A stretch of 64,000 nucleotides of DNA from Microvelia longipes (lineage: Eukaryota > Arthropoda > Insecta > Hemiptera > Veliidae), in NCBI GenBank assembly GCA_018340805.1, contig JACMZG010001908.1, forward strand, positions 11,368,846 to 11,432,845. Direction: 5' to 3'. How positions within the stretch are numbered: the first letter of the stretch is position 1; each line of letters begins with the position of its first letter. Shown here piece after piece: positions 1 through 11,590 of this stretch. The notes beneath the pieces are model-generated. The model made no database searches, was not told where the DNA came from, and saw only the letters and a program-made list of their open reading frames with translations. Both the position numbers and the translations under genes were made by a program.

Positions 1-78
1 GATCCTTAAAGGCCCCATTCTTTATACTTGAACTTTTAAAGTCCAAAAAAGACTAGGGCCTCAAAGGGCCCTTAAACT
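1..78. other. unclassified flank left of the palindrome
   Basis: Short stretch with no ORF. It contains repeated GGGCCCTTAAA-like words and ends next to a single ambiguous base at position 83, which may be a contig or gap-fill junction. It does not match the sequence at the far end of the palindrome (after 9935). Confidence 0.4.
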
Positions 79-1785
79 TACTNAGCTCGATTTCAGCATG
101 TGCATCTCTGGTTACAGCGCTTCCGACCGTTCACATTCGGTCTCAAATGTACGCCGCTACAACTGTATCTATCTTTATGAGAATAAATACAGCTAGTCAT
201 TATCGCCTGCAATTGGCTAGACTCAGATCCGCAAAATGATAAAAAATTATAACTCGACTGATAAAAATAAATGCATGATATTATTTATTAAATAAAAGAA
301 AATCAATTAAATTAGCATTATAAATTTAATATTGTATAAAATTAATAAAATACTAATTTTGTAAAAATTATTTAAATTAAATTAATTATGGAATTTTCAT
401 GTTAAAAACATGAAATTATTGTAAAATAAAATTAATTAAAAGCAAATAAGAAATTATTTAAAATTAAAATGATTAATTAAATTGAAATCAATTATTAAAT
501 TAAAATTCTTATTATAAATAGAAATTGAATTTCATATTATAAAATTGTTAATTAAAAGTATTAATTAAATTGAAAAAATTAGTCAAATAATAAATCCATT
601 TTATTAAAAGATTAATTTTAATAAATTATTAGTAAAATTAATTAAAAGCAAATAGAAATTATTTAAAATTAAAATAATTAATTTAATTGAAATTATTAAT
701 AATCTTATTTTTATTAAAATTAAATGATTAATTGAATCATGTTATTATTAAATACTTTATAAATTTGAATTATAATTAAAAAATGATTAATTAAAACTTA
801 ATTAAAATTTTTATAATTAAATCAATTTATATGAAATCGTTAACAATTAATATAAATTTAAAAATCTAAATAAAAGTAACCTGTCTCATAAAATTCTTCA
901 TTAAAACTTTTCTTTATAAAATGGTATATTTAAAATTAAAATCTCTTCATTAAAACTTCTTTAATGGTAATATATTAAATTCTTCATAACTCTGCATAAA
1001 ATAATAATAATAAATAGATTCAACATATTCTGCAAAAAGATCCTAAAAGAAAATTAAATTAAAATATTTATAAAAAAGAATCTTACTTGCTTAATTTTAT
1101 GAAAATTTCAAATAATGAAATTCTTAAAATATTAAAACAACATATTTTAAATTAAATGAGACATTATAATATTAATTTTAAATAATAAATGATTTTTATA
1201 TTGAATCGAATAAATTACATTACAATATTAATTTAAAATAATAAATGAAATTACTATTATAATTAATATTAAATTTTTAAATATTGATTAAATTACTCGG
1301 GATAATTATTTTTATATCATAAAATCATGATTGAGTTGAAAACAATATAATTCAAATATGATTATTTGTAAATAATTAGATTGAATGAATAAATTAATTG
1401 AAGTCTTTAATTTAATTAAAACAAATTTTAAATTAAGTTTTATTACTATTTAAATAAAACGTGATATGTTTAAAGAACAAATTATTGTAAATTTTCAATA
1501 AATCCCACTATTTTGTAAACATTGAATATATTTAATGAAATTAAGTCATATTACAGAAATTAAATATATGGAAAGTAAAAATTTGTACGATATATTGAAA
1601 ATTAAAATTAATTAATTATTTAATCAACTTTATTGAGATTTAAAAATGAAATTATGGTTTGATTTAGATTTATTGGTTGAAAGTAAAGATTTAGAGTGAA
1701 TTATAGAGTTGACTATAATGAATATTTGATTAATATTTTGATTAAACCATTAACTGTTTATTTTAAAATTCTAGTATTGTTATAA

Positions 1786-2160
1786 ATTACGAGCTGTTGA
1801 AATAAAATTGCTGTTGAAATAAATTAGTGTTGAAATAAAAGTGTTGAATAAAATTGCAGTGTTGAAATAAAATTGTTTGAAATAAATTGAGTGTTGAAAT
1901 AAAATTGCAGAGTGTTGAAATAAATTAAGTGTTGAAAATAAAATTGCAGAGTGTTTGCAGAGTGTTGTGAAATAAAATTGCATGATTTGTGCAGAGTGTT
2001 GATTGCAGAGTGTTGAAATAAAAGTGCAGAGTGTTGAAATAAAATTGCACTGTTGAAATAAAATTGTAGAGTGATGAAATAAAAAAGAGTGTTGAAATAA
2101 AAGTGTAGAGTGATGAAATAAATTGCAGATTGTTGAAATAAAATTATAGAAAGTATTTAA
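1786..2160. repeat. tandem repeat, ~21-bp unit (left arm)
   Basis: About 17 imperfect copies of a unit built on TGTTGAAATAAAATTGCAGAG-like sequence; unit length varies as bases or half-units are lost. The mirrored array lies at about 7735-8125. Short ORFs read through the array on either strand are repeat translations (QFYFNTL-like), not genes. Confidence 0.85.
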
Positions 2161-2332
2161 TAAAAGACAAATATCATTAGATATTTATATTATTAGCAGT
2201 GTTAAGACTTAATGTTAAGAATTGAAGAACAAATTATTCTAAGTTTTCGGTTAAATAGGTATTAATTCGATTTAATGTCAAATTTTATTACTTTTTAAGA
2301 AAGCATGTTAAATTCAATATCATGGTAACATT

Positions 2333-2422
2333 AACTCGGAGCACTGAACTCAGACCTCTGAACTTGAATCTCTAAGATCGAAGCTCTGAACTCTGAACTC
2401 TGAACTCTGAGCTCGGAGGTCA
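2333..2422. repeat. short direct repeats of GAACTCTGA / GAGCTCGGAG type (left arm)
   Basis: Repeated 7-8 bp words GAACTCT, GAGCTCG and GAACTTGAATCTC in a GC-richer island. The same words recur in the other arm (about 7470-7560) and outside the palindrome (10402-10530), which links the palindrome to its right flank. Confidence 0.75.
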
Positions 2423-2739
2423 AATCATTGATTTTCTATCACTTTATGCTTAATATCAATATTTTCTTCAGTAAAAACCTCTAACTTGAATGAATAAAAT
2501 CATAATTTAGTTGAGTGTATTATTTTACTCAGTCTCAGTCTCACTTGATCAGTCTTTTTTCTTTTGGTACTTAAGCCACGTGAGTGGTACTCTATTAGTT
2601 GAATTAATATGAATAATGTAGTAAATATACTAATCTTTATCGAAAATCATGAAAAATATTAATAAGTAAGAAATTAATGGGTCAATGAATAAAGTAGGGC
2701 TTACTGACAACAATATTGATTGGTTTAATGTTCTCTTAT

Positions 2740-2845
2740 TCAATGATAAAACTCGTTTCCTTGATAAAACCAGTATTTTCCTGATAAAAACTCGTTTTCC
2801 TTGATAAAACCAGTATTTTCTCGATAAAACCCATATTTTCAATAA
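2740..2845. repeat. tandem repeat GATAAAACCAGTATTTTC (left arm)
   Basis: About five alternating copies of GATAAAACCAGTATTTTC and GATAAAACTCGTTTTCC; mirrored at about 7040-7145. The unit is about 18-20 bp and adjacent copies alternate between two variants, so the higher-order unit is about 38 bp. Confidence 0.8.
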
Positions 2846-4111
2846 TGATAAACCATTGGTTGTATTGTAATCTTTGAAGAAAATATTGAATATTTATACT
2901 TTTCTGTTAAATAGTACCATAAATATCCTATAAAATTTATTTAAATCTTTATTTATAGTCTCAAAACTCTATAAATTTAATATAAAACAATGATTACTGA
3001 TTCAAGAAGAAAGACTAGAGTTCCACGTGGGTGGGACTCTTACAAATAATAAGGATATTTTGCTATACTACACATTATTTATCTGGTGAAACTGATATTT
3101 TTATTGAAAAACTAATATTTCCATAATAAAGTCTCACTTTGATTAGTAAACACGATAATATTTAGAAAAAACTTAGAAAAATTTCATTAAAAAGTTAATT
3201 AAAAATCCAATTAATTTTTATTAGTCACTCAAGGTAAAAATTGATGATATTTAATGTCTTAAGTTTTCTGATAAATTCTTGTAATTTCTGAGGGATTTCT
3301 CAACAAATATATATTAATTTTTAAAATTTTTCAAGTTTTACCCTAACCTATCACACACCAGGTAAGTATACAATAAATTCTACATATTTTATCCAATTAG
3401 ATGGATTAATATGAATAATAGTATGGGGAATACCATCAAATGGTCTTATATTTTATCAATAAAACTATTATTTTCTAACATTGTCTTATTAATTTGCTCA
3501 CTTGATTAGTCTTACTCTATTCCTTTCTCCTTTAAGTACTTCAGTGTCACAAGAGTGGTACTCTATCAAATTATATTATAATTTTGAAGAAATTTTATGA
3601 AATATTGAATATGAAATAAAATGATGGAAAAATATGACAAATAATGACAAGATATAGACTAATATAGTACAAATAAAGACCTGAAAATGAACCTAAAATG
3701 GTGGAAATAAAGCAAAATATCAGCAAATAATGGAAATAAGACAAAAGTTGAAGAAAATGAAGATAATTAGAAAGAAATTTTATCTCAAAATATGATTAAA
3801 TTTGGTCGAAATAGTGACAAATATTGACAAATAAGGCAAAATTTAAAGAAAATATTGAATATGTAAGGAAATGGATATTATATGTAAGAAATTTATATGT
3901 CAAAATATGTTGAAAAACTGGTCAAAATATAAAGAAATATAAAGAAAAGCGATAAAATTATTGCAAGACAATGTGAATTAATAAAATCATAGAAAGAATA
4001 ATTAAGATTGCTATTATTACATCACTCGAAGACCTTTTGGAAACCTATTGTCAAAGATTGATTTACTAACAATGCAAAATAAAAAATAAAAATTATCCCA
4101 GAAAACAGTAG

Positions 4112-4180
4112 AGCAAGCAGGGTTGCCAAGGAGCAGCAGGGTTGCCAATGAGCAAGCAGGGTTGCAAAGGAAGAAACTGC
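4112..4180. repeat. tandem repeat CAGGGTTGCCAAKGAGCAAG (left arm)
   Basis: Three copies of a ~22-bp GC-richer unit (GAGCAAGCAGGGTTGCCAA), mirrored at about 5695-5770 in the right arm with one unit differing by small deletions. Confidence 0.8.
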
Positions 4181-4234
4181 AACTCTGTCAAGATTAAATT
4201 ATATTAAATGACTATGTATAAATTGAATTTAATC

Positions 4235-4939
4235 AGTGAATCAAATAATATGATGTATGGAATGAATTAAGTATTATCATATTAATACTTAATGTTAGCG
4301 ACAATATCATGTTAACAGCTGTTGATGCGAATAATTTACATATTACACTTGATGATAGAGAATAATTTACATATTAATACCAAATGTTAGCAAAAATATC
4401 ACATTAACACCTGTTGATATCGAGTAGCTAACATACTAAGACTAATTGTTACGAGGATCATGTATATTAAGACCTAATGTTAGCGAGGAAAATGTATATT
4501 AACACTTGATGATAGAGAATAATTTTCATATTAATACTTTAGCGACAATATATTTAACAGCTGTTGATTGCGAATAATTTACATATTACATGATAGAGAA
4601 TAATTTACATATTAATACAATGTTAGCAAAAATCATTAACACCTGTTGATATCGAGTAACTAACTAACAGATTGTTAGGAAGATCATGTATATTGAGACC
4701 TAATGTTAGCGAGGAACATGTATATTTGACTTGTTAATAGCATTGTATGTTAAGACTTATTGTTAGCGAGAATATTATGTAACACTATAGCGAATAAAAT
4801 GCATATAACACTTAGCGAGAAACATGCATATTATGACCTAATGTAAGCGATGAACATGTATAATTTGACTCGATGATAGCGAGAATTGTATATCAAGACC
4901 TTTGTTAACAAGAAACATGTCTATTAAGACCTAAATGTT
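4235..4939. repeat. long imperfect tandem repeats at the palindrome centre (left side)
   Basis: Repeating phrases such as TTAACACTTGATGATAGAGA, AATAATTTACATATTAATAC and CTAATGTTAGCGA with GCGA/GCAA variants occur every 45-90 bp. The mirrored set fills 4940-5610. The presumed hairpin loop, about 4912-4939, is itself a piece of this repeat (AAACATGTCTATTAAGACCT). Confidence 0.8.
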
Positions 4940-7900
4940 TTTGTTAACATAAGGTCTTGATATACAATTCTCGCTATCATCGAGTCAAATTATACATGTT
5001 CATCGCTTACATTAGGTCATAATATGCATGTTTCTCGCTAAGTGTTATATGCATTTTATTCGCTATCAACTAGTGTTACATAATATTCTCGCTAACAATA
5101 AGTCTTAACATACAATTCCCGCTATTAACAAGTCAAAATATACATGTTCCTCGCTAACATTAGGTCTCAATATACATGATCTTCCTAACAATAGGTCTTA
5201 GTTAGTTAGTTACGATATCAACAGGTGTTAATGTGATATTTTTGCTAAATTTGGTATTAATATGTAAATTATTCTCTATCACAAGTGTTAATATGTAAAT
5301 TATTCGCAATCAACAGCTGTTAACATGATATTGTCGCTAACATTAAGTATTAATATGAAAATTATTCTCTATCATCAAGTGTTAATATACATTTTCCTCG
5401 CTAACATTAGGTCTTAATATACATGATCCTCGTAACAATTAGTCTTAGTATGTTAGCTACTCGATATCAACAGGTGTTAATGTGATATTTTTGCTAACAT
5501 TTGGTATTTAATATGTAAATATTCTCTATCATCAAGTGTTAATATGATCGCAATCAACAGCTGTTAACATGATATTGTCGCTAACATTAAGTATTAATAT
5601 GATAATACTTAATTCATTCCATACATCATATTATTTGATTCACTGATTAAATTCAATTTATACATAGTCATTTAATATAATTTAATCTTGACAGAGTTCA
5701 GTTTCTTCCTTTGCAACCCTGCTTGCTCATTGGCAACCCTGCTTGCTCCTGGCAACCTGCTTGCTCTACTGTTTTCTGGGATAATTTTTATTTTTATTTT
5801 GCATTGTTAGTAAATCAATCTTTGACAATAGGTTTCCAAAAGGTCTTCGAGTGATGTAATAATAGCAATCTTAATTATTCTTTCTATGATTTTATTAATT
5901 CACATGTCTTGCAATTAATTTTATCGCTTTTCTTTATTTTCTTTATATTTTGACCAGTTTTTCAACATATTTTGACATATAAATTTCTTACATATAATAT
6001 CCATTTCCTTACATATTCAATATTTTCTTTAAATTTTGCCTTATTTGTCAATATTTGTCACTATTTCGACCAAATTTAATCATATTTTGAGATAAAATTT
6101 CTTTCTAATTATCTTCATTTTCTTCAACTTTTGTCTTATTTCCATTTGCTGATATTTTGCTTTATTTTCCACCATTTTAGGTTCATTTTCAGGTCTTTAT
6201 TTGTACTATATTAGTCTATATCTTGTCATTATTTGTCATATTTTTCCATCATTTTATTTCATATTCAATATTTCATAAAATTTCTTCAAAATTATAATAT
6301 AATTTGATAGAGTACCACTCTTGTGACACTCAAGTACTTAAAGGAGAAAGGAATAGAGTAAGACTAATCAAGTGAGCAAATTAATAAGACAATGTTAGAA
6401 AATAATAGTTTTATTGAAAAATATAAGACCATTTGATGGTATTCCCCATACTATTATTCATATTAATCCATCTAATTGGATAAAATATGTAAGAATTTAT
6501 TGTATACTTACCTGTGTGTGATAGGTTAGGGTAAAACTTGAAAAATTTAAAAAATAATATATTTTGTTGAGAAATCCCTCAGAAATTACAAGAATTTATC
6601 AGAAAAACTTAAGACATTAAATATCATCAAATTTTTACCTTGAGTGACTAATAAAAATTAATTAATTGGATTTTTAATTAACTTTTTAATGAAATTTTTC
6701 TAAGTTTTTTCTAAATATTATCGTGTTTACTAATCAAAGTGAGACTTTATTATGGAAATATTAGTTTTTCAATAAAATATCAGTTTCACCAGATAAATTA
6801 ATGTGATAGTATAGCAAAATATCCTTATTATTTGTAAGAGTCCCACCCACGTGGAACTCTAGTCTTTCTTCTTGAATCAGTAATCATTGTTTTATATTAA
6901 ATTTATAGAGTTTTGAGACTATAAATATAAGAATTTAAATAAATTTTATAGGATATTTTATGGTACTATTTAACAGAAAAGTATAAATATTCAATATTTT
7001 TCTTCAAAGATTACAATACAAACCAATGGTTTCATCATTATTGAAAATATGGGTTTTATCGAGAAAATACTGGTTTTATCAAGGAAAACACGAGTTTTAT
7101 CAGGAAAATACTGGTTTTATCAAGGAAAACACGAGTTTTATCATTGAATAAGAGAACATTAAACCAATCAATATTGTTGTCAGTAAGCCTACTTTATTCA
7201 TTGACCCATTAATTTCTTACTTATTGATATTTTTCATGATTTTTGATAAAGATTAGTATATGCCCTTACTACATTATTCATATTAATTCAACTAATAGAG
7301 TACCACTCACGTGGCACTTAAGTACCAAAAGAAAAAGACTGATCAAGTGAGACTGAGACTGAGTAAATGATAATACACTCAACTAAATTATGATTTTATT
7401 CATTCAAGTTAGAGGTTTTTAGTGAAGAAAATATTGATATTAAGCATAAAGTGATAGAAATCAATGATTTGACCTCCGAGCTCAGAGTTCAGAGTTCAGA
7501 GTTCAGAGCTTCGATCTTAGAGATTCAAGTTCAGAGGTCTGAGTTCAGTGCTCCGAGGTTAATGTTACCCGGATGATATTGAATTTAACATGCTTTCTTA
7601 AAAAAGTAATAAAATTTGACATTAAATCGAATTAATACCTATTTAACCGAAAACTTAGAATAATTTGTTCTTCAATTCTTAACATTAAGTCTTAACACTG
7701 CTAATAATATAAATATCTAATGATATTTGTCTTTTATTAAATACTTTCTATAATTTTATTTTCTGCTTTTTATTTCAACAATTTATTTCAACACTCTGTG
7801 CAATTTTATTTCAACACTCTTTTTATTTTCTCAATTTTATTTCAACACTCTAATTTTATTTCAACACTCTACAATTTTATTTCAACACTCTGCAATTTTA

Positions 7901-9935
7901 TTTCAACAATTTTATTTCAACACTCTACATTTTATTTCACACTCTACATTTTATTTCAACACTCTGTTCAACACTCTGCAATTTATTTCAACACTCTGCA
8001 ATTTATTTCAACACTGCAATTTATTTCAACACTCTACATTTTATTTCAACATCTGCAATTTTATTTCAACAATTTATTTCAACACAGTGTGCAATTTTAT
8101 TCAACAGCTCGTAATTTATACAATACTAGAATTTTAAAATAAACAGTTAATGGTTTAATCAAAATATTAATCAATATTCATTATAGTCAACTCTATAATT
8201 CACTCTAAATCTTTACTTTCAACCAATAAATCTAAATCAAACCATAATTTCATTTTTAAATCTCAATAAAGTTGATTAAATAATTAATTAATTTTAATTT
8301 TCAATATATCGTACAAATTTTTACTTTCCATATATTTAATTTCTGTAATATGACTTAATTTCATTAAATATATTCAATGGTTACAAAATAGTGGGATTTA
8401 TTGAAAATTTACAATAATTTGTTCTTTAAAACATATCACGTTTTATTTAAATAGTAATAAAACTTAATTTAAAATTTGTCATTTAATTAATTAAATTAAA
8501 GACTTCAATTTTTATTCATTCAATTATTTTACAAATAATCATATTTGAATTATATATTTTTCAACTCAATCATGATTTTATGATATAAAATAATTATCCT
8601 GAGTAATTTAATCAATATTTAAAAATTTAATATTAATTATAATAGTAATTTCATTTATTATTTTAAATTAATATTGTAATGTAATTTATTCGATTCAATA
8701 TTAAAATCATTTATTATTTAAAATTAATATTATAATTTGTCTCATTTAATTTTAAAATATGTTGTTTTAATATTTTAAGAATTTCATTATTTGAAATTTT
8801 CATAAAATTAAGCAAGTAAGATTCTTTTTTATAAATATTTTTAATTTAATTTTCTTTTAGGACATCTTTTTGCAGAATATGTTGAATCTATTTATTATTA
8901 TTATTTTATGCAGAGTTTGAAGAATTTTAAATATATTACCATTTGTTAAAGAAGTTTTAATGAAGAATTTTAAATATATTACCATTTTATAAAGAAGTTT
9001 TAATGAAGAATTTTAAATATTACCATTTTATAAAGAAAAAGTTTTAATGAAGAATTTTATGAGTACAGGTTACTTTTTATTTAGATTTTTAAATTTATAT
9101 TAATTGTTTAACGATTTCATATAAATTGATTTAATTATAAAAAATTTTAATTAAGTTTTAATTAATCATTTTTTAATTATAATTCAAATTTATAATAAGT
9201 ATTTTAATAATAACATGATTTCAATTAATCATTTTAATTTTAATATAAAAATAAGATTATTAATAATTTCAATTAAATTAATTATTTTAATTTTAAATAA
9301 TTTTTATTTGCTTTTAATTAATTTTACTAATAATTTATTAAGAATTAATCTTTTAATAAAATGCTTATTTAGATTTATTATTTGACTAATGTTTTTCAAG
9401 TTTTAATTAATACTTTTAATTAACAATTTTATAATATGAAATTCAAATTTCTATTTATAATAAGAATTTTAATTTATAATATGATTTCAATTTAATTAAT
9501 CATTTTAATTTTAAATAATTTCTTATTTGCTTTTAATTAATTTTAATTTTACGAATAATTTATTAAGAATTATTATTTTAATAAAATAAACATGTTTTTT
9601 AACAATGAAAATTCCATAATTAATTTTAATTTAAATAATTTTTCATACAAATCATTATGTATTTTATTAATTTCACTTACAATATTTAATTTATAATGCT
9701 AATTTAATTGATTTTTCTTTTTATTAATAAAAATCATGCATTTATTTTTATCAGTCGAGTTATAATTTTTTATCATTTTGCGGATCTGAGTCTAGCCAAT
9801 TGCAGGCGATAATGACTAGCTGTATTTATTCTCACAAAGATAGATACAGTTGTAGCGGCGTACATTTGAGACCGAATGTGAACGGTCGGAAGCGCTGTAA
9901 CCAGAGATGCACATGCTGAAATCGAGCTTAGTATA
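4940..9935 (-). repeat. right arm of giant inverted repeat
   Basis: Mirror of 79-4911. The outer end (about 9726-9933) is GC-richer and well conserved. Reading outward it contains TTGAGACCGAATGTGAACGG, the GCGCTGTAACC block and a final TGCTGAAATCGAGCTTAGTA. The rest is AT-rich and non-coding. The symmetry stops at about 9935, where the sequence continues as GTATAGTTAGAACTATAC, itself a short palindrome. Confidence 0.93.
7735..8125. repeat. tandem repeat, ~21-bp unit (right arm)
   Basis: Mirrored counterpart of the 1786-2160 array, reading TTTATTTCAACACTCTGCAA on this strand. Copy number and unit truncations differ from the left arm, so the two arrays have changed independently or carry independent sequencing errors. 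Confidence 0.85.
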
Positions 9936-10080
9936 GTTAGAACTATACAAGCTGTTCGATAAGTTCTTTAATGAACGGTTTCGGATGGATGTAACGGTGC
10001 AGTTTACAACTTGAGACCGGATGTGAACGGTCGGAAGAATAGCAGCGCTGTGCATTACCGGATGAGGCAATGTAATGGTA
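9936..10080. repeat. extra copy of the palindrome terminal motif
   Basis: About 140 bp outside the symmetric region carries a second, diverged copy of the terminal motif (TTGAGACCGGATGTGAACGG near 10012) about 145 bp from the first copy (near 9866). The left end has only one copy before position 83, which may reflect truncation at the junction there. Confidence 0.65.
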
Positions 10081-10112
10081 TAAAATGAAAATAAGACTGA
10101 TTAAAATAATGC

Positions 10113-10159
<47 letters not shown>

Positions 10160-10178
10160 CATAATAATAATAATAATA
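10113..10178. repeat. (AAT)n microsatellite
   Basis: About 20 uninterrupted or nearly uninterrupted AAT trinucleotides, with one ATCAT interruption near 10158. Confidence 0.9.
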
Positions 10179-10401
10179 TCTAATAGTTTGAAACCTTAAT
10201 CGATTATTAGTATAATCCCAACAGACATCATCTAGTTTGACTTCTGACTCTAATGTTATTGATGCTCGGGGAAATTGTAAACTAGATTATTACCGTTTTG
10301 ACTTGTAAATTATTACCAACTAAATAGCTTTAAAATTTTCCCGACTAAATAAATTTACCGACTAAATAGTTGAATAAGTTTTATGATAAGGCTTATTGAT
10401 C

Positions 10402-10530
10402 ATGGTCGGATATTCGAGCACGGAGATTCGAGCACAGAGATTCGAACTCGGAGCACTGAACTCGGAGATTTGAGCTCGGAGCACTGAGCACTGAGCTCGG
10501 AGCACAGAGCTCGGAGCACAGAAATTCAAG
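10402..10530. repeat. minisatellite of GAGCTCGGAGCAC-type words
   Basis: About ten short units: GAGCTCGGAGCAC, GAGCACGGAGATTC, GAGCACAGAGATTC. The same word family appears in both arms of the palindrome. Confidence 0.8.
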
Positions 10531-10599
10531 GGGAATATTTTAATTAAAAAATATTATTAACTATTAGAATTACTATGAGATTCGAATTGGTTTTTAAAA

Positions 10600-10990
10600 A
10601 ATTATTTTGAAATTTCAATGGTTGGGTTTTCACTATATGGTTCATATCCATCTTCTTGACCATTTATTTTAATTATTTTCCTTAATAACTTTTCTTCCAT
10701 AATGTTTGATAATATGAAATTTATACCGTTAAAATCAGACAAATTCTCTTTCGAATAGTTTTTTTAAAAAACTTTGTTTTTGAAAAATATTTTTTAAATT
10801 TATGTTGGGTTCAAATTTATCTTCTTGACCATTTATTTTTAATTAGTTTTTCCATAATAACTTTTTACCCATAATGTTTGATTTTAGGTTTATATTCTTA
10901 CTCACCATAAAATTCTCTATCGAATAGTACCCATTTGAGGAAATTCGAGAAACTTTTTATTTTTTCGAAAAATTATTTTCATGTCAGAAA
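10600..10990. repeat. two diverged copies of a ~190-bp direct repeat
   Basis: The phrases ATCTTCTTGACCATTTATTT, CCATAATGTTTGAT and AATTCTCTTTCGAATAG occur once near 10650-10765 and again near 10835-10925, in the same order. No ORF. Confidence 0.65.
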
Positions 10991-11149
10991 TGATCCCATC
11001 GAATTCCGAATCGATTGATGTAAAAATCTCGATAAAAAATTTTTGAAAAAAGTTTTGAAAAATTTGGGTCGTCCTCCCGTCCTCCCAAGAAAAATTTTAA
11101 AAAATTTGAAAATTTCGTTAAAATTTAAACAAAATTATATTTTAAAATT

Positions 11150-11590
11150 ATTACGTAACAGGATTAAATGATTACGTAATAAATATATTGATTACGTCAT
11201 GAAATACTGGAACACATGGTGACGTCATGAAATACTGGAACACTTTGATTACGTCATAAAATACTGAAACACATACAGTATTACGTCATGAAATACTGAA
11301 ACACATACAGTATGACGTCATAAAATACTAAAACACTTGGATTACGTAATAAAATACTGAAACACATGCAGTATTACGTAATAATTTTGAAAAATTACGT
11401 AATAATCACTCATTTAAACAAAAATTTCGAAATTATTACGTCATAATTACGTAATAAATTAAAATTACGTAATTATTACGTAATTATTACGTAATACACA
11501 CCAAAATTACGTAATGATGACGTCATTATTACGTAATACACACCTAAATTACGTAACTATTACATCATTATTACATATACTGTATAATAC
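11150..11590. repeat. array of palindromic ACGT octamers (TTACGTAA/TGACGTCA)
   Basis: By hand I count 19 octamers of the form TKACGTMA in about 410 bp: 12 TTACGTAA (for example at 11151, 11172, 11342, 11373, 11395, 11447), 4 TTACGTCA and 3 TGACGTCA (11220, 11313, 11518). Between several of them lies a second inverted word pair, ATACTG and CAGTAT, around GAAACACAT. These are the consensus shapes bound by PAR/E4BP4-type and CREB/ATF-type bZIP factors. Whether any factor uses them here is unknown; a satellite origin is the simplest reading. Confidence 0.75.

Larger units (their letters stand above)
79..4911 (+). repeat. left arm of giant inverted repeat
   Basis: This arm is the reverse complement of 4940-9935 over its whole length. 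Anchors that match in mirrored order include the GC-richer end (118-215 with 9800-9900), the TGTTGAAATAAAATTGCAGAG array, the GAACTCTGA repeats, the GATAAAACCAGTATTTTC repeats, the CAGGGTTGCCAA repeats and the innermost long repeats. The arms differ mostly by small insertions and deletions in A/T runs and by loss or gain of tandem units, so the left arm is about 160 bp shorter. No ORF longer than about 70 codons and no recognisable gene is present. It may be a fold-back element, a palindromic satellite junction, or a long-read palindrome artefact. Confidence 0.93.

Noticed and set aside
7798..8142. 114-codon ORF on the + strand (and the 67-codon mirror at 1780-1983)
   Set aside because: Pure translation of the ~21-bp tandem repeat (QFYFNTL periodicity) with no initiation context or family resemblance.
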